DNA of 64,000 nucleotides, from positions 682,001 to 746,000 of the forward strand of contig OY756146.1 of NCBI GenBank assembly GCA_963576785.1, in the 5' to 3' direction. Source of the DNA: Chlorophyllum brunneum. Its lineage: Eukaryota; Basidiomycota; Agaricomycetes; Agaricales; Agaricaceae. The notes beneath the pieces are model-generated. The model was not told the DNA's origin and ran no database searches. It worked only from the letters and a program-made list of their open reading frames with translations. Position numbers and translations under genes: made by a program. Below are positions 21,671 to 32,777 of the stretch, in pieces; the first letter of the stretch is position 1, and every line of letters starts with the position of its first letter.

Positions 21671-23803
21671 TTAAAGAGGTTGGGTTTCACGTGGAAGACT
21701 TTCGTAACCGCCTTCACGATCTAAATCAAGTATTACCCTTGTCGCACCAGCTGTGCTGACCGGATTCTCCTTCCCATGTCCACGATCATGCAAATATCCT
21801 TCCTCGCTCTGACCGGATTCAACGCGCAGCGACGACGTCCCAAGGACTACACGACCCAACGACGTATGATTAAGCACCTTTCTCACATACTCGAATTTGA
21901 TTTTACGAGCAATGAGGAGTACGATGGCAGTGAAGAAGGATGGGGCCCATATGATAAACAGAATGAAACCAGGAATAGCGAAACGCAAGTCGTACGCGAG
22001 CGATGGCTGGTTACGAGCGACCATTATAGTCGAATTCGTCGCGGTTCCAAGGACGTTATTAGCCATGAAATCGGTCCAGATGATACTTCGGATTTGAGCG
22101 TTACCGGAAGTCGGGTCCTGTTCTGTGAGTGACTGGAACTTTGCTTTCATGGAGTAGTCGGATCCGCCACTGTAATGTGTGCTCAAGTCCGGGTTACCGT
22201 GAGATGAGCCATACACGACGGCCCAGGCGGCTGTGTGTGTGCCCTGAGGTACGCCCGCAAAGAGAATTGGTCCGAACTGACCCATACTCCCCGCAGGTAA
22301 GTAGAGACCTTCGCTACGGGTTGTCCAGAGTGACGAATCGCCCTTAAATTTGTCATCTACCCTCCCCCACATCAAATCAATGGATCCGATACTGAGATTC
22401 GTCTTCTCCACAGCCCAAAGAACTGGTCCTTTTGAAGCCTGACGATTCATTTGGAGGTTCTCAAGTTTAGAGGTATCGTTTATGGAAAATGTGATCGTCT
22501 GGATTGATGCTCGCGTTGCACTCGCGCAAGCATAGATACTCTGAGTCCACCGCGAACCTTGATCGAACTCCCTCTCGTCTCCACCATCCGTGCGGGCAGG
22601 TGGCCCAAGGAAAGCTCCGCATGAAATTTGTACATTCGTTGCGTTTGCACTGTCATCGGATCCGAAACCTTGGCATGTGGTAGTGGCGATGTCGTTTGCC
22701 GTACCATTGAGATAGCTGAGTGGTATGGTGACAGGTTTACCCAGTTGGGGTGTCAGAGAACCCACAGAGAAATTCGTATATGTCTTCCCCTCGAAAGTGG
22801 AATTGCGGGTTGCGTTCAAGGCTAGCATGGCGAAGGTGTTGCTCAAGACCGCGGCTAGATACGCGTGGCTTACGAGGTCAACTTTTTGACCCTCAAGGCT
22901 TAACGAAGGGAAGGAAGGAGGTAGCCCGTAAAACCCGCCATGGTCGGTGATATTGCACGTTAGTGGCTGATTCGTTGGGCCGTCCGTTACTATGTAATCG
23001 ACCGTTACGTTGGTATTGACGCATGATGTGAGTGGCTCGAGCCATAGGACGTCCTGTGACCAGGTGCCACCCTCGAGATTTACTGGCACAGTATGGTTCC
23101 AAAAACCAATACCAGGGTGCCCTGAGGACATATCAACGATGAGACCTTCGACACCGAAGAGGCCATCTTCCTGAAGAAGAGACTGGGATATGCCCATTTG
23201 GCCTCTGCTGCCTGAAGTTCTGCCGCCAGTTGCTGTGTAGAAACGACGGTATTGCATGATAAATGGACTATGTGGTGTGCTGTTGAAGGATTGAACGATA
23301 GAGAGGGGGAAGGTCGTGTCGTTTGGTTCATCGGTCTGTTCGGGGCAAGCCACGAGCTCGAGTGGGCCACAGTACCGCCCGTACTTGAACTTGTCGCGGT
23401 TTGGGGTCGTAGCAAGCGCAAGAGGTGAGGTGTCGGGAATATATCTTGCTGAGAAGAAATGGGGTGTGCTTGGAAGGAGAGGTCCTTTGTGTAGACCCAG
23501 AGGGAGAGTAACCCCAGCGATTGCGACAAGTACCACGCTAGCCGCAGACAGGTACGAGATGGTCGCGACTCTGATACCGGTTGATCCTCTCGAGCTAGAA
23601 TCGGTGCGAAGGAGAGTCGGCCAAATCGAGGAATGAAGTGATCGAGCGAGTGAACTCCAAGCGATGGCGAAATTGGTTTTCGGCATGAAGAACACAAGGA
23701 GAATGACCAACGAAGCAGCGAGGGTGAACTGAACGAATGTGACGACAGCATTGATAATGGTAGCTGCCTGCGCGACGGACATACGCGCGACGATGAACAC
23801 CAT
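21671..23803 (-). CDS. Expanded membrane glycoprotein family, copy 2
   Basis: Intronless 710-residue frame starting MVFIVARMSVAQAATIINA, tandem and co-oriented with copy 1. It carries the whole family pattern: N-terminal hydrophobic pair around the linker LHSSIWPTLLRTDSSSRGS, DTSPLALATTPNRDKF, GTWSQDVLWLEPLTSCVNTN, SCGAFLGPPARTDGGD, YACASATRASIQTITFS, DLMWGRVDDKFKGDSSLW, the membrane segment FAIPGFILFIIWAPSFF, and a tail with HTSLGRVVLGTSSLR and LDLDREGGYESLP. A 5' leader intron at 23808-23856 (GTGAGT...CAG) ends 4 nt before the ATG, so the longer open frame up to 23869 is not used. Extracellular display is inferred from the sequons and conserved cysteines. Confidence 0.85.
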   Translation of the reverse strand: MVFIVARMSVAQAATIINAVVTFVQFTLAASLVILLVFFMPKTNFAIAWSSLARSLHSSIWPTLLRTDSSSRGSTGIRVATISYLSAASVVLVAIAGVTLPLGLHKGPLLPSTPHFFSARYIPDTSPLALATTPNRDKFKYGRYCGPLELVACPEQTDEPNDTTFPLSIVQSFNSTPHSPFIMQYRRFYTATGGRTSGSRGQMGISQSLLQEDGLFGVEGLIVDMSSGHPGIGFWNHTVPVNLEGGTWSQDVLWLEPLTSCVNTNVTVDYIVTDGPTNQPLTCNITDHGGFYGLPPSFPSLSLEGQKVDLVSHAYLAAVLSNTFAMLALNATRNSTFEGKTYTNFSVGSLTPQLGKPVTIPLSYLNGTANDIATTTCQGFGSDDSANATNVQISCGAFLGPPARTDGGDEREFDQGSRWTQSIYACASATRASIQTITFSINDTSKLENLQMNRQASKGPVLWAVEKTNLSIGSIDLMWGRVDDKFKGDSSLWTTRSEGLYLPAGSMGQFGPILFAGVPQGTHTAAWAVVYGSSHGNPDLSTHYSGGSDYSMKAKFQSLTEQDPTSGNAQIRSIIWTDFMANNVLGTATNSTIMVARNQPSLAYDLRFAIPGFILFIIWAPSFFTAIVLLIARKIKFEYVRKVLNHTSLGRVVLGTSSLRVESGQSEEGYLHDRGHGKENPVSTAGATRVILDLDREGGYESLPRETQPL

Positions 23804-23856
23804 GATTCTGTTCCTGAACGTCAGGATAAGTCTGTCGGAAAATTCGGCGTACTCAC

Positions 23857-25220
23857 CTTGGAGGGTCAATTAGCCTGGGGAACAAGGAACGGCTACGGTA
23901 TGCTCAGTTTTTGGGCGGAATATGACTTGAACTGATTTTGGCTCCGGGCGCTCGCTTACTTGGGCTCTGGGCACATCTGCGAGATTTCGGATCACTGACT
24001 CTATCATGAAGTCAACTGACACTGGAGGTCTCCCAACGATAGGATTGTAAGAACTCCATGTGCTCCGACAGCTGTCCTAAAATTAACCCATATGTCAGCG
24101 TTTCAACAATCGACCTGACATATCTACGAACCGCTCACACACGAGAACATGACCGGAAATCAGCAGATGCGGAAGAAATGCGGGATGGCTGATTATGGCA
24201 AGATCCAGTGAAGAGCTTCGTATATTGAGACCACTGGCGCAGCGCACACTGGTGACCAAAACTCGATTCAAGCTGTGTAAATATTTTCCTCATTTTCGTG
24301 ACCAAATTGAAGACCGGCACGGAACGGAATGATTCGACGATGAAGAGATGTCTGCACGAGGACCGGATAAGAATCTGGGGTGTTTCCTGTTCAGAATCAC
24401 CACAAAAATAGCCTCTGGTAATGGCGGGTTATCGGACGGGTCAAGCTTGGTGCAAGTTCTTATTTGCCATCGACCCCAGAACCAAACACAATACCTTTCT
24501 AGTGCACGCCCAGAACAGAACCACCTGCCTCATTCCTTTGAGATTCGGAAGTGTTGCAGGTATACTAGCAATCAACAACTGACCTCCGACGTTTACGACA
24601 GCCAGTGATTTGTCGGAATTTCTGTTCTACCTTGGATCAAAGAACACTGGGCCAGCAAATCAATAAAGCTGGTGCAATATTAAAAACAGATATTGAACCC
24701 TGTGCCATATATGGGCAAGGATACTATACATGGGAGGTCCAAGCGTTCCCATCACTCGTTTATTTTCAATAACGGCGTATGCCTGATTGACCTGTTGGCC
24801 CAGTGAGAAGTCTGTGATTTTCTCTGTCCTAGGCTTCCTAGCACCACGCGTTGCCGTTTCGCATTCCTATTCCAGGATCCTGCGCTTGTCCCACATGTTC
24901 GTCATCCACTGGCACCCTATCTTGCCAGTCCACCTTGCAGATTCACAATCTCCACCTCTTCATAACGCGCAACCTCAAACATGGAAGATCATTCCAAAGC
25001 TCAAACGGAACTCGCGATAAAAATGGGGCCCTAATGAATAGAGCCGTTCAAGGCGCGGATGTTGAGTTTTCCAGATTCTTCCAATAGTGATAGTAGCTGG
25101 CGAAACTCCCCATCCACTGGTCGGCACACCAGGTGAAGTTAGGAATACTACATTGGGATGGAAATCGGACAAAAAAGCTTGTTGGGTCCAAATAAATGGG
25201 GCCAGAGAGACAGGGTACAC
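23857..25220. other. Intergenic between copies 2 and 3
   Basis: About 1.36 kb with only short frames (up to about 86 codons). No family fragment could be recognised with confidence. The left end is the leader and promoter of copy 2. Confidence 0.4.
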
Positions 25221-27395
25221 CTAATGAGGGGAGGTTACATGTGGAAGACTTTCATAAGTATCTTTACGATCCAAAAAAAGTGTGACATGGGTAGAAGTCT
25301 GGTTATCAGCCCAATCACTCTTTTCAGGGTGTTGATGACCCTTATTACTTGGGAGCTCGCCAGACGCCGACACGGAATGCGTCCCGTCTGAAGTGATTCG
25401 TTCCTCCGTGCGCAGCAAGGATGACCCAACGACTACGCGACCGACTGACGTATGGTTCAGGACTTGCTTAATGTACCTTAACGTGAGTGTGCGAGTGGCG
25501 AGAAGGCTGAGGGCGGCCAGGAATGCGGGAACCCACAAGGCTAGCAAAACAAAGCCAGGGATCGCGAACCTAAAGTCGTACTCTATTGATGGCTGGTTTG
25601 GAGCGACAAGTATGGTTGCGCTGGTTGAAGTCCCAAGCACAATGTTAACCATGATATCGGTCCAGACCGTGTTTCGGATGTAGGCATGACCGAAAACGGG
25701 GTCTTTATCTACGAGGGACTGAAGTCTTGTTTTCAGTGCATAGTCTGAAACGCCAGCATAGTCGGTCAGGGAGTCTGCTTTTGTCGTTTGGTATACCGCT
25801 GCCCATGCAACGCCATACGCAGACACCGGCTCGCCCGCAAGGAGAATTGGTCCGAACATCCCAGCCGATCCTGCAGGAAGATAAAGTCCATCACTACGCA
25901 CAGTCCAAAGAGATGGATGGCCTTGATATCTGTCGTCCACACGTCCCCATACTAAATTTACATCCGCAATTCTTAGATCCGTCTTTTCCATCGCCCAGAG
26001 AATGGGTTGGCTCGAGGGCCGGCGCGTTATTCGAAGGTCCGCAAGGTCAGAAGTGTTGAGTGTTGAAAAAGTGACTGTTTGGATCGATGCGCGTGTGGCG
26101 CTGGCACATACATGAATGCGCTGACTCCATCTTGAGTTCGCATCAAAGACATGAGGGTCTCCTCCATCCGCACGTACGGGTGGTGCTAGGAATGCCCCAC
26201 AAGATACTTGGACATTTGTCACATTCGCCGGGTCCTCTGGCCCAAACCCTTCACACACGGTTTGGGCGATCGCATTTCCAGTGTCATTAAAGTAACTGAC
26301 CGGCAAGGCGGCAGATTTTCCAAGGCCGACTATGACGTCCAGAGTAGGGCCTACCCCGCTTTCAAGTGTGTAATTCCTTCCCTCGTAGGATGATTCGCGA
26401 GTCGTATTGAGAAAGAGCATAGCAAAGCGGTTGCTTAGGATTGCACCTTTGTACGCGTGTTGTTCCAGGTCAATATGTTGACCGTCACGATTCGATGGAG
26501 GATAATCACGAGTTAGGCCGTAAAAGCCCCCATGGTCGATTATGTTGAATGTCCGGATCACTGACACGGAAGATGGCCCATCAAATAGGATATATTCAGC
26601 GGTGAGGTTGGTATCGACGCATGCGGTGACGGGTTCGAGCCAGAGAATATCCTGTGACCAAGTCCCTCCGTTAGGAAGGAGTGGCATGGTCATGTTCCAA
26701 AAACCAATACCGGAGCGGCCAGCGGTCATATCCACAATGAGACCCTCTACGGCGAAGATATCATCGCGCAGGACGTAAGACTGGGCCGTGCCCATGATTC
26801 CAGAACTACGATTGTAGATGTCGGAGGTGAAAAAGCGTCGGTATTGCATGGAAAATGGGCTGTGTCGTGTACTGTTGAAAATCTCAACGGTTGACGGAGA
26901 GTATAGAGTGGTGTTTGCGTTATTAGGATTTCCAGGGCACGACATAGAGACTGAAGTACCACAAGTACGTCCATACTCGAAGTTCTGTCTGTTAGGCGTT
27001 GTGGCGAGCCCAATGGGAGATGTGTCTGGGATATATCTGGCTGGAAGGACTCGAGGGTCCACAGGAACGAGAGGTCCCTGTCGGAGCCCTAGAGGTAAGA
27101 CAACTCCAGCTACCCCTATGAGTATTGCACTCAGTGTTGTCAGGCTTGTGATGGTGAAAACAGTGGCGCCGGCTGATCTGCTCGAACTGGAGTCGGACCG
27201 AAGGAGAGTTGGCCAGATGGACGAGTGAAGGGTTCGACTTATCGAGCTCCAGGAAAGAGCAGAGTTAGTCTTTGGCATGAAATAGATCAGTAGAATGACG
27301 AGGGATGGCGGGAGGGTGAATTGCGCGAATGTGAGTAGAGCATTGATTATAGTAGCTGCTTCAGCCACGGATATATGAGAAACAATCAGCGTCAT
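25221..27395 (-). CDS. Expanded membrane glycoprotein family, copy 3
   Basis: Intronless 724-residue frame starting MTLIVSHISVAEAATIINA. Family blocks are all present: LHSSIWPTLLRSDSSSSRS, PLGLRQGPLVP, SPIGLATTPNRQNFEYGR, GTWSQDILWLEPVTACVDTN, SCGAFLAPPVRADGGD, HVCASATRASIQTVTFST, VWGRVDDRYQGHPSLWTVR, YLPAGSAG, VWTDIMVNIVLGT, membrane segment FAIPGFVLLALWVPAFLAAL, and tail NHTSVGRVVVGSSLLR with VTLFLDRKDTYESLP. The leader intron at 27400-27458 (GTGAGC...CTACAG) ends 4 nt before the ATG and overlaps an in-frame upstream Met, which is therefore not the start. The tail has more acidic and polar spacer than copies 1 and 2. Confidence 0.85.
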   Translation of the reverse strand: MTLIVSHISVAEAATIINALLTFAQFTLPPSLVILLIYFMPKTNSALSWSSISRTLHSSIWPTLLRSDSSSSRSAGATVFTITSLTTLSAILIGVAGVVLPLGLRQGPLVPVDPRVLPARYIPDTSPIGLATTPNRQNFEYGRTCGTSVSMSCPGNPNNANTTLYSPSTVEIFNSTRHSPFSMQYRRFFTSDIYNRSSGIMGTAQSYVLRDDIFAVEGLIVDMTAGRSGIGFWNMTMPLLPNGGTWSQDILWLEPVTACVDTNLTAEYILFDGPSSVSVIRTFNIIDHGGFYGLTRDYPPSNRDGQHIDLEQHAYKGAILSNRFAMLFLNTTRESSYEGRNYTLESGVGPTLDVIVGLGKSAALPVSYFNDTGNAIAQTVCEGFGPEDPANVTNVQVSCGAFLAPPVRADGGDPHVFDANSRWSQRIHVCASATRASIQTVTFSTLNTSDLADLRITRRPSSQPILWAMEKTDLRIADVNLVWGRVDDRYQGHPSLWTVRSDGLYLPAGSAGMFGPILLAGEPVSAYGVAWAAVYQTTKADSLTDYAGVSDYALKTRLQSLVDKDPVFGHAYIRNTVWTDIMVNIVLGTSTSATILVAPNQPSIEYDFRFAIPGFVLLALWVPAFLAALSLLATRTLTLRYIKQVLNHTSVGRVVVGSSLLRTEERITSDGTHSVSASGELPSNKGHQHPEKSDWADNQTSTHVTLFLDRKDTYESLPHVTSPH

Positions 27396-27458
27396 GACTC
27401 TGTAGCAACGCAGCAAGTTGACATTTCGTAATATAGAAATCAATGTGAATATGCTCAC

Positions 27459-28117
27459 CGAGCTTTGGGGTGTAAGCCAATTGCCCTGACCTCGCAAGCA
27501 AGAGCGCTCTCGGATGCTCAGGCTTCAGAAATACCGTTGTGAATTCTGGAAAGGAACGTCAATACTTATACATTTTGGCCACCCTCATTTCAAGGGTTGT
27601 AGGCTGATCTTGCAAAACATGCTAGAACGCACTGCATGCAGGCACGATCACAGTACCTACCTTCTTCCAACTGAATCACAACTCCACTAAACAATTGTTG
27701 CCAAGGAGCCCTTTAAAGTGAGTAGTCTTGGCATATTCATATCACTTTCACACTGATACGTAATGACTTAGACTCTTTCTGTGTCAAGAGGATGGCCGCT
27801 CAGGGTAAGGTTTCCAGAACCAAGACTCGTAGTAATGCCATAGTAAAAGCAGATATAAGGGCAAGCGGCCTTGGCCGGTAGTCACAAACATCCACACAGA
27901 CTCGGAGCGCGTCGCTCAAGTACAGAAGATTTTATTTGTTTCCTCGACAATTTTCTTTCTTTATTCGACACGGCAGGCACCCGAACTCGTCATCTATCTT
28001 ACACAGACCTCGACACATATAGGAATAAGACTGATGCTTGAACGGAAAACTGAACAAAATAACAAGCCTATACCGGAAGAAGCGGAAAGAAAACCATACT
28101 TAGGACCAACCACACGT
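27459..28117. other. Intergenic between copy 3 and the decayed fragment
   Basis: Leader and promoter of copy 3 followed by about 500 nt without a supported feature. Confidence 0.4.
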
Positions 28118-28750
28118 TCAATCGAGAGATGCGGCACACGGAAGACCTTCGTAGGTGTTTTTGCGGTCCAGGAAGAGTGTGACGCGGGTCGCGCTGCCCA
28201 TATTGACCCAGCTACTCTTTTCATGGTCTTGATGGTCGCTATTGCTTGGGTCCCCAAGCGACTGATTAGAGTGGTCCGCTGCAGCCTCAAGCCAGGATTC
28301 AACCTGCACAGTATGTAGCTCATTGGAGATCGGAGCCTGGCCTTCGACACGCAACAGGGATGACCCAAAAACCACACGGCCAACCGATAAATGGTCAAGC
28401 ACCTGCTTCAGAAACTTGATCAAACGAGGATGAGGGCGGCGAAGAAGGATGGGGCCCAGATAACGAGGAGGACAAAGCCAAAGATCGCGAATCGGAAGTC
28501 GTAACTAGGAGATGGTCTGTTATGAACGACCGGCAGCGTCGAGGCAGACATTGTTCCGGATACTAACATGACCGAGAACGGGTTCCATTTCAAGTATAGA
28601 CGCATACTTTGCTTTCGTCCGGCATAATCAGTATATTCAGGGCTGAGATTGAAGGAGTATGACACTCCCCATGAACCTCAGGAAGGCTCCACAGGTTACA
28701 TGAACATTTGTCGGATTAACGAGGTTTGCCCCAGTACAAGGCACATTGCT
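28118..28750 (-). pseudogene. Decayed C-terminal fragment of the glycoprotein family
   Basis: Minus-strand translation shows pieces of the family in the right order but in different frames. At ~28684-28745 is the ectodomain block PTNVHVTCGAFL. At 28420-28665 are sequences matching the SPEYTDYAG region, then RPSPSYDFRFAIFGFVLL and WAPSFFAALILV (last membrane segment). At 28118-28423, shifted by one frame, are LDHLSVGRVVFGSSLLRVEG and VTLFLDRKNTYEGLP with a normal stop. The N-terminal two thirds are missing, the stretch equivalent to IWTDxMAN is deleted, and at least one frameshift separates membrane segment and tail. The closest relative by eye is copy 4 immediately upstream, so this looks like the remnant of a tandem duplicate. 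Confidence 0.85.
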
Positions 28751-28912
28751 TAGGCATTCGAGATGCTATCTCTCTCTTTTTTTCTCTGCTTGTATCTGTA
28801 TGATAGGGTAGATGCTCAACCATACCCTTCATATCTGAATCCGCCATCTATCTTATACAATTACAGTGAAAATCACATAATAATAATAATACAAATACAG
28901 ATTAAACAACGT

Positions 28913-31123
28913 TCAAGAAGGGTGCAAAAGACCCTCATAGCTGGCTTTACGGTCCAGGAAAAGTGTGACGTCGGTCGTATTATCCGTGTTGGCCCAACTA
29001 CTCTTTTCATGATGCTGATTATCAGTATTGCTTGGCTCCCCAAGCGAATCGCTGGAATGGTTCGCTGCAGCGTCAATGTGGGATTCGGCCTGCACCGTAT
29101 TGAGTTCATCAGAGGCCAAAGCCTCCGGTTGTCCTTGAACACGCAACAGGGATGACCCAACAACTACGCGGCCAACCGATAAATGGTCAAGCACCCGCCT
29201 CATGTATTTAAACCTGATCGTACGTGTGACAAGAAGGGTCAAGGCGGCGAGGAATGATGGAGCCCATAGCGCCAGAAGGAGGAAGCCGGGTATCGCATAT
29301 CTGAAGTCGTAGGTAAGAGATGGTCGGTTACGAGCGGCCAGTAGCGTCCGTGATGTCATAGTTCCAAGAACATCGTTTGCCATCATATCTGTCCAAATAA
29401 TGTTTCGGATACGAGCGTCGCCGAGGGTGGGATTTTGTTCAACCATAGACACAAACTTTGCTTTCATAGCAAAGTTAGTTTCACCAGTATAATCAATATA
29501 ATGATCAGTCGAGGTAAAGGAGAAGTACGATTCTCCCCAGACGCTTGCATGACTAGCTACTGGTTCGCCTGCACTCAGAATATGGGCAATTGAAGTAGAC
29601 CCGGCAGGCAGGTAGAAACTGGGATTTCGAACGGTCCACAGTGACGAGTCGTTTTCATATCTGTCATCCACCCATCCCCACATCGGATCTATGTCCGCAA
29701 TGGTTATATTCGTCTTCTCCATAGCCCAAAGAACGGTCTTGTTGGAGGTTTGGCGATGGAGTTGGAGGTTTTGGAGATTGGAGCTACTATTTGTCAAGAG
29801 GGTGATGGTCTGGATCGATGCCCGCGTAGTGCTAGCGCAGACATGGATATGCTGGCTCCAATGTGAGCCGCCATCCAGGACTTCCGGATTCCCGCCATCC
29901 GTACGCGAAGGAGGCGCGAGGAAAGCCCCGCAGGAAACATGGACATTCTTTGGATCAATGGAGTCTGCCCCGCCAAATCCTGTGCATGAAATGTCGGAAT
30001 CTGTTTGGGCCGTATCGTTCAGATAGCTGAGGAACAATGGGGTTGTTTTTCCAAGGTCAGAACTTGACAATCCTTCGGTCGAGGCATTCAATGTATAGTT
30101 CTTGCCCTCGTGAGACGATTCCCGGCTCGTATTAAGAAAGCGCATGGCATCAAAGTTGCTCATGACCGCCCCCGTGTATGCGCGCTGTTTGAGGTCGATA
30201 TGCTGACCATCTAGATTCAGCGATGGCTGGTCTTGAGTAAGTCGATAAAAGCCACCATGATCAGTGATATTGTAATTCTCGGTGCTGTTAAGTGGGCCAT
30301 TGGACAGGATATAATCAGCCGTGAGATTGGTATTGACACATTCCGTGATGGGATCTAGCCACAGGACATCCTGCGACCAACTCCCGCCTGTAGGGAAATC
30401 CGGCACCGTCACATTCAGGAAGCCAATACCCGGGTGATCGGAGGCCATATCGACAACGAGACCTTCGATGGCGAAAATATCGTCGCGTAGGATGAGGGAC
30501 TGGGCCGTGCCATCGATGCCTTGGCTGCGGTGGCCCCACTGGCTGGGGACATTATAAAAGCGCCGAAATTGCATGTTGAAAGGGCCGTACGTCGTGCTAT
30601 TGAAGATTTCGACAACCGACGGTGCATAGGTGGTAACATTTGAGTTGTTCGTTGGGTTTCCGGGGCAAGGTACGAATGCCAAGGCACCACAGACGCGTCC
30701 AAATAGGAAGTTCTGACGATCGGAAGTCGTAGCGAGACCGATGGGGGAATCATCGTGAATGTATTTGGCCGAAATCATCTGAGGCTCGCTTGGCAGAAGA
30801 GGCCCCTGGTGGAGGCCTAAGGGGAGGATAACACCACTAAGCGCGATGAGGACAGTGCTGATCAAGGAGAGGCGGGAGATTGTCAATACTGAAGTGCGAA
30901 CCGATTCGCCAGTGCTCGAATCTGAGCGCAGGAGTGTCGGCCAGATAGAAGAGTGAATGGTTCTGCTGATCGCGCTCCATGCCAACGCGGTGGTGGTCCT
31001 CGGTAAAAGGTATATCAAGACAACAGTCAAGGAAGCGAAGAGGGTGAGTTGTATAACCGTGATAATAGCATTGATGATTGTAGCTGCTTGCGCTACAGAG
31101 ATATCTGATGCAATCACTGTCAT
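28913..31123 (-). CDS. Expanded membrane glycoprotein family, copy 4
   Basis: Intronless 736-residue frame starting MTVIASDISVAQAATIINA. It has the N-terminal hydrophobic pair, SRTIHSSIWPTLLRSDSST, PLGLHQGPLLP, SPIGLATTSDRQNF, GSWSQDVLWLDPITECVNTN, SCGAFLAPPSRTDGGN, HVCASTTRASIQTITL, MWGWVDDRYENDSSLW, YLPAGSTS, IWTDMMANDVLGTM, membrane segment YAIPGFLLLALWAPSFLAAL, and tail LDHLSVGRVVVGSSLLR with VTLFLDRKASYEGL. It is the left-most promoter-proximal member of the minus-strand array. The leader intron is 31127-31186 (GTGAGC...GATAG), ending 3 nt before the ATG. A TAA/ATA microsatellite-like run lies just past its 3' end at about 28876-28891. Confidence 0.85.
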   Translation of the reverse strand: MTVIASDISVAQAATIINAIITVIQLTLFASLTVVLIYLLPRTTTALAWSAISRTIHSSIWPTLLRSDSSTGESVRTSVLTISRLSLISTVLIALSGVILPLGLHQGPLLPSEPQMISAKYIHDDSPIGLATTSDRQNFLFGRVCGALAFVPCPGNPTNNSNVTTYAPSVVEIFNSTTYGPFNMQFRRFYNVPSQWGHRSQGIDGTAQSLILRDDIFAIEGLVVDMASDHPGIGFLNVTVPDFPTGGSWSQDVLWLDPITECVNTNLTADYILSNGPLNSTENYNITDHGGFYRLTQDQPSLNLDGQHIDLKQRAYTGAVMSNFDAMRFLNTSRESSHEGKNYTLNASTEGLSSSDLGKTTPLFLSYLNDTAQTDSDISCTGFGGADSIDPKNVHVSCGAFLAPPSRTDGGNPEVLDGGSHWSQHIHVCASTTRASIQTITLLTNSSSNLQNLQLHRQTSNKTVLWAMEKTNITIADIDPMWGWVDDRYENDSSLWTVRNPSFYLPAGSTSIAHILSAGEPVASHASVWGESYFSFTSTDHYIDYTGETNFAMKAKFVSMVEQNPTLGDARIRNIIWTDMMANDVLGTMTSRTLLAARNRPSLTYDFRYAIPGFLLLALWAPSFLAALTLLVTRTIRFKYMRRVLDHLSVGRVVVGSSLLRVQGQPEALASDELNTVQAESHIDAAANHSSDSLGEPSNTDNQHHEKSSWANTDNTTDVTLFLDRKASYEGLLHPS

Positions 31124-31186
31124 TTTCTATCACAGTTTACGGTTATTCATACAATCGAAATGGGTTTAAGAGGTTTATCTGCTCAC

Positions 31187-32777
31187 CAGGTGTAGAGTTG
31201 GGTAGGATACCTAGGAGAGAGGGACCGACGGGGGCTTATTAAATACGGAGAAAATACCCTCATGAGATTCGATAATATTAATAAGGACTTCTGTTTATTT
31301 ACCAATGACCGAGCAGACACCACAACCTTTTGGCAGATGACTTAAGGATCAGGCGGAGTATCGTCGCCACAACTCCACACAAAGCCCCAAGGCTATCACC
31401 TACAGGGCTATTCAGCACAAGTCATCATACGGATGGTGACTATCCCTTACCATGAGGTCTATCGGTGGTCAGCGTGTAAGGCGCAAGACAGTTTCAGTCA
31501 ATGCTCTTTACTTTTTTTGACGCAAACTCGTGGTGGGTGAGTCATATGTCCGTGGAGGTTGGTGTGATAAGGAATCAGTTAACCAAGACTTTTGAATAAC
31601 AGGTAAAAATATTGCAGGTCCAATGTGGCTTCCGATGAGCTCCCCGAGGCTTTATGGGGCTAAACAAGAGGATCAGCAAGCGATCCAGCTCTCCACAGAT
31701 GAGCCAACTGACTTGGGAAACTTGGGATCTCGGAATAGCGCAATCCGGCTCCATACGAAGATCAGTACCCGAGTGCTCCATTCGACTGATCACTAGTTAA
31801 AGATTATCGTAGCAAACGAGAGGGAGACTTCGCCCCACGACGGCCCTATCCCTTCGTCTTCAAGGCGCGTCCTTTCGCTCGCTGGATATGGACAGACTTG
31901 GAGGGTAGTAGGATCCTCAGCGGTTTCGGCATGCAAAGCGTCTCTTCACAGTGTTCCTCTATGACCAAATGTATGGGTCATGAAGTGGAGCTTTTTTGAC
32001 ATTCGTTGGGTCTTTAGACCTTCGTCGTCCGTCGCGATGGCAGTAGAACGCGTAATAGCAATGGTGGGGTACGTGAGTTACCAACAGGCAAACATCCACG
32101 TCGGTATTGCATGTACCTGAACGGGAATGGTACTGCAGGACATGGTAAGATCCAGGGAAACGCCAGACGTCGACAGAACCTGATAACTAGATCCTGGAGG
32201 GCTCAGGAGGGTATATAATCAGAATAATGACAGCGTCGTCAAATTTTTGTGGATTCGAGAAGTGGGGGTAAAGACGAGCTGAGGTTCGGCCCGTCCCTAG
32301 GTTCAGCTGCTGGCCCCTGATGATGTTGACTTTATTTGGCATTTACCTGTGAACCAAACACAGTATCAGCTATGCCTCTCAAATTCCGTGGTCACTCTGT
32401 CCATTCTTGTCAAGCCGCTCATCTCAAAGCTAAAATACGTTGTTACTTCGTTCTCTGCTCAAAAGGAATTCGTGTTTAACAAGACTTCACGTGCCCCGGA
32501 ACCGTACTTCAAGGTATTTGAGTTTTGACTTTTCAAGTTTTGGAAGGTCATGGGTTTATCTCAGCATTCCACCCTACGCGTTTTTCCTTTGGTAGTTTCT
32601 TCAAGTCTCGAAGGAACCCGCTACGCTTTCGTTCGTCGTTTTTAGAGGTTTCGTAATACCTCACACCACCACCCTGCATCTCAAGAATCCTCGTGTCCTG
32701 GATCGCGCGCATCACATATATCCATACACCCTGTCTTTCGCCACACACACAATACTGACACGTCGTATAAAAGTGAC
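31187..32777. other. Intergenic, divergent promoters
   Basis: About 1.6 kb between copy 4 (-) and the export adaptor gene (+). Frames are short (up to 72 codons) with no motif. The promoters of both neighbours must lie here. Confidence 0.4.

Noticed and set aside
23080..23751. 223-codon minus-strand frame overlapping family copy 2
   Set aside because: A shadow frame of the conserved glycoprotein gene on the same strand; the family frame is conserved in all copies.
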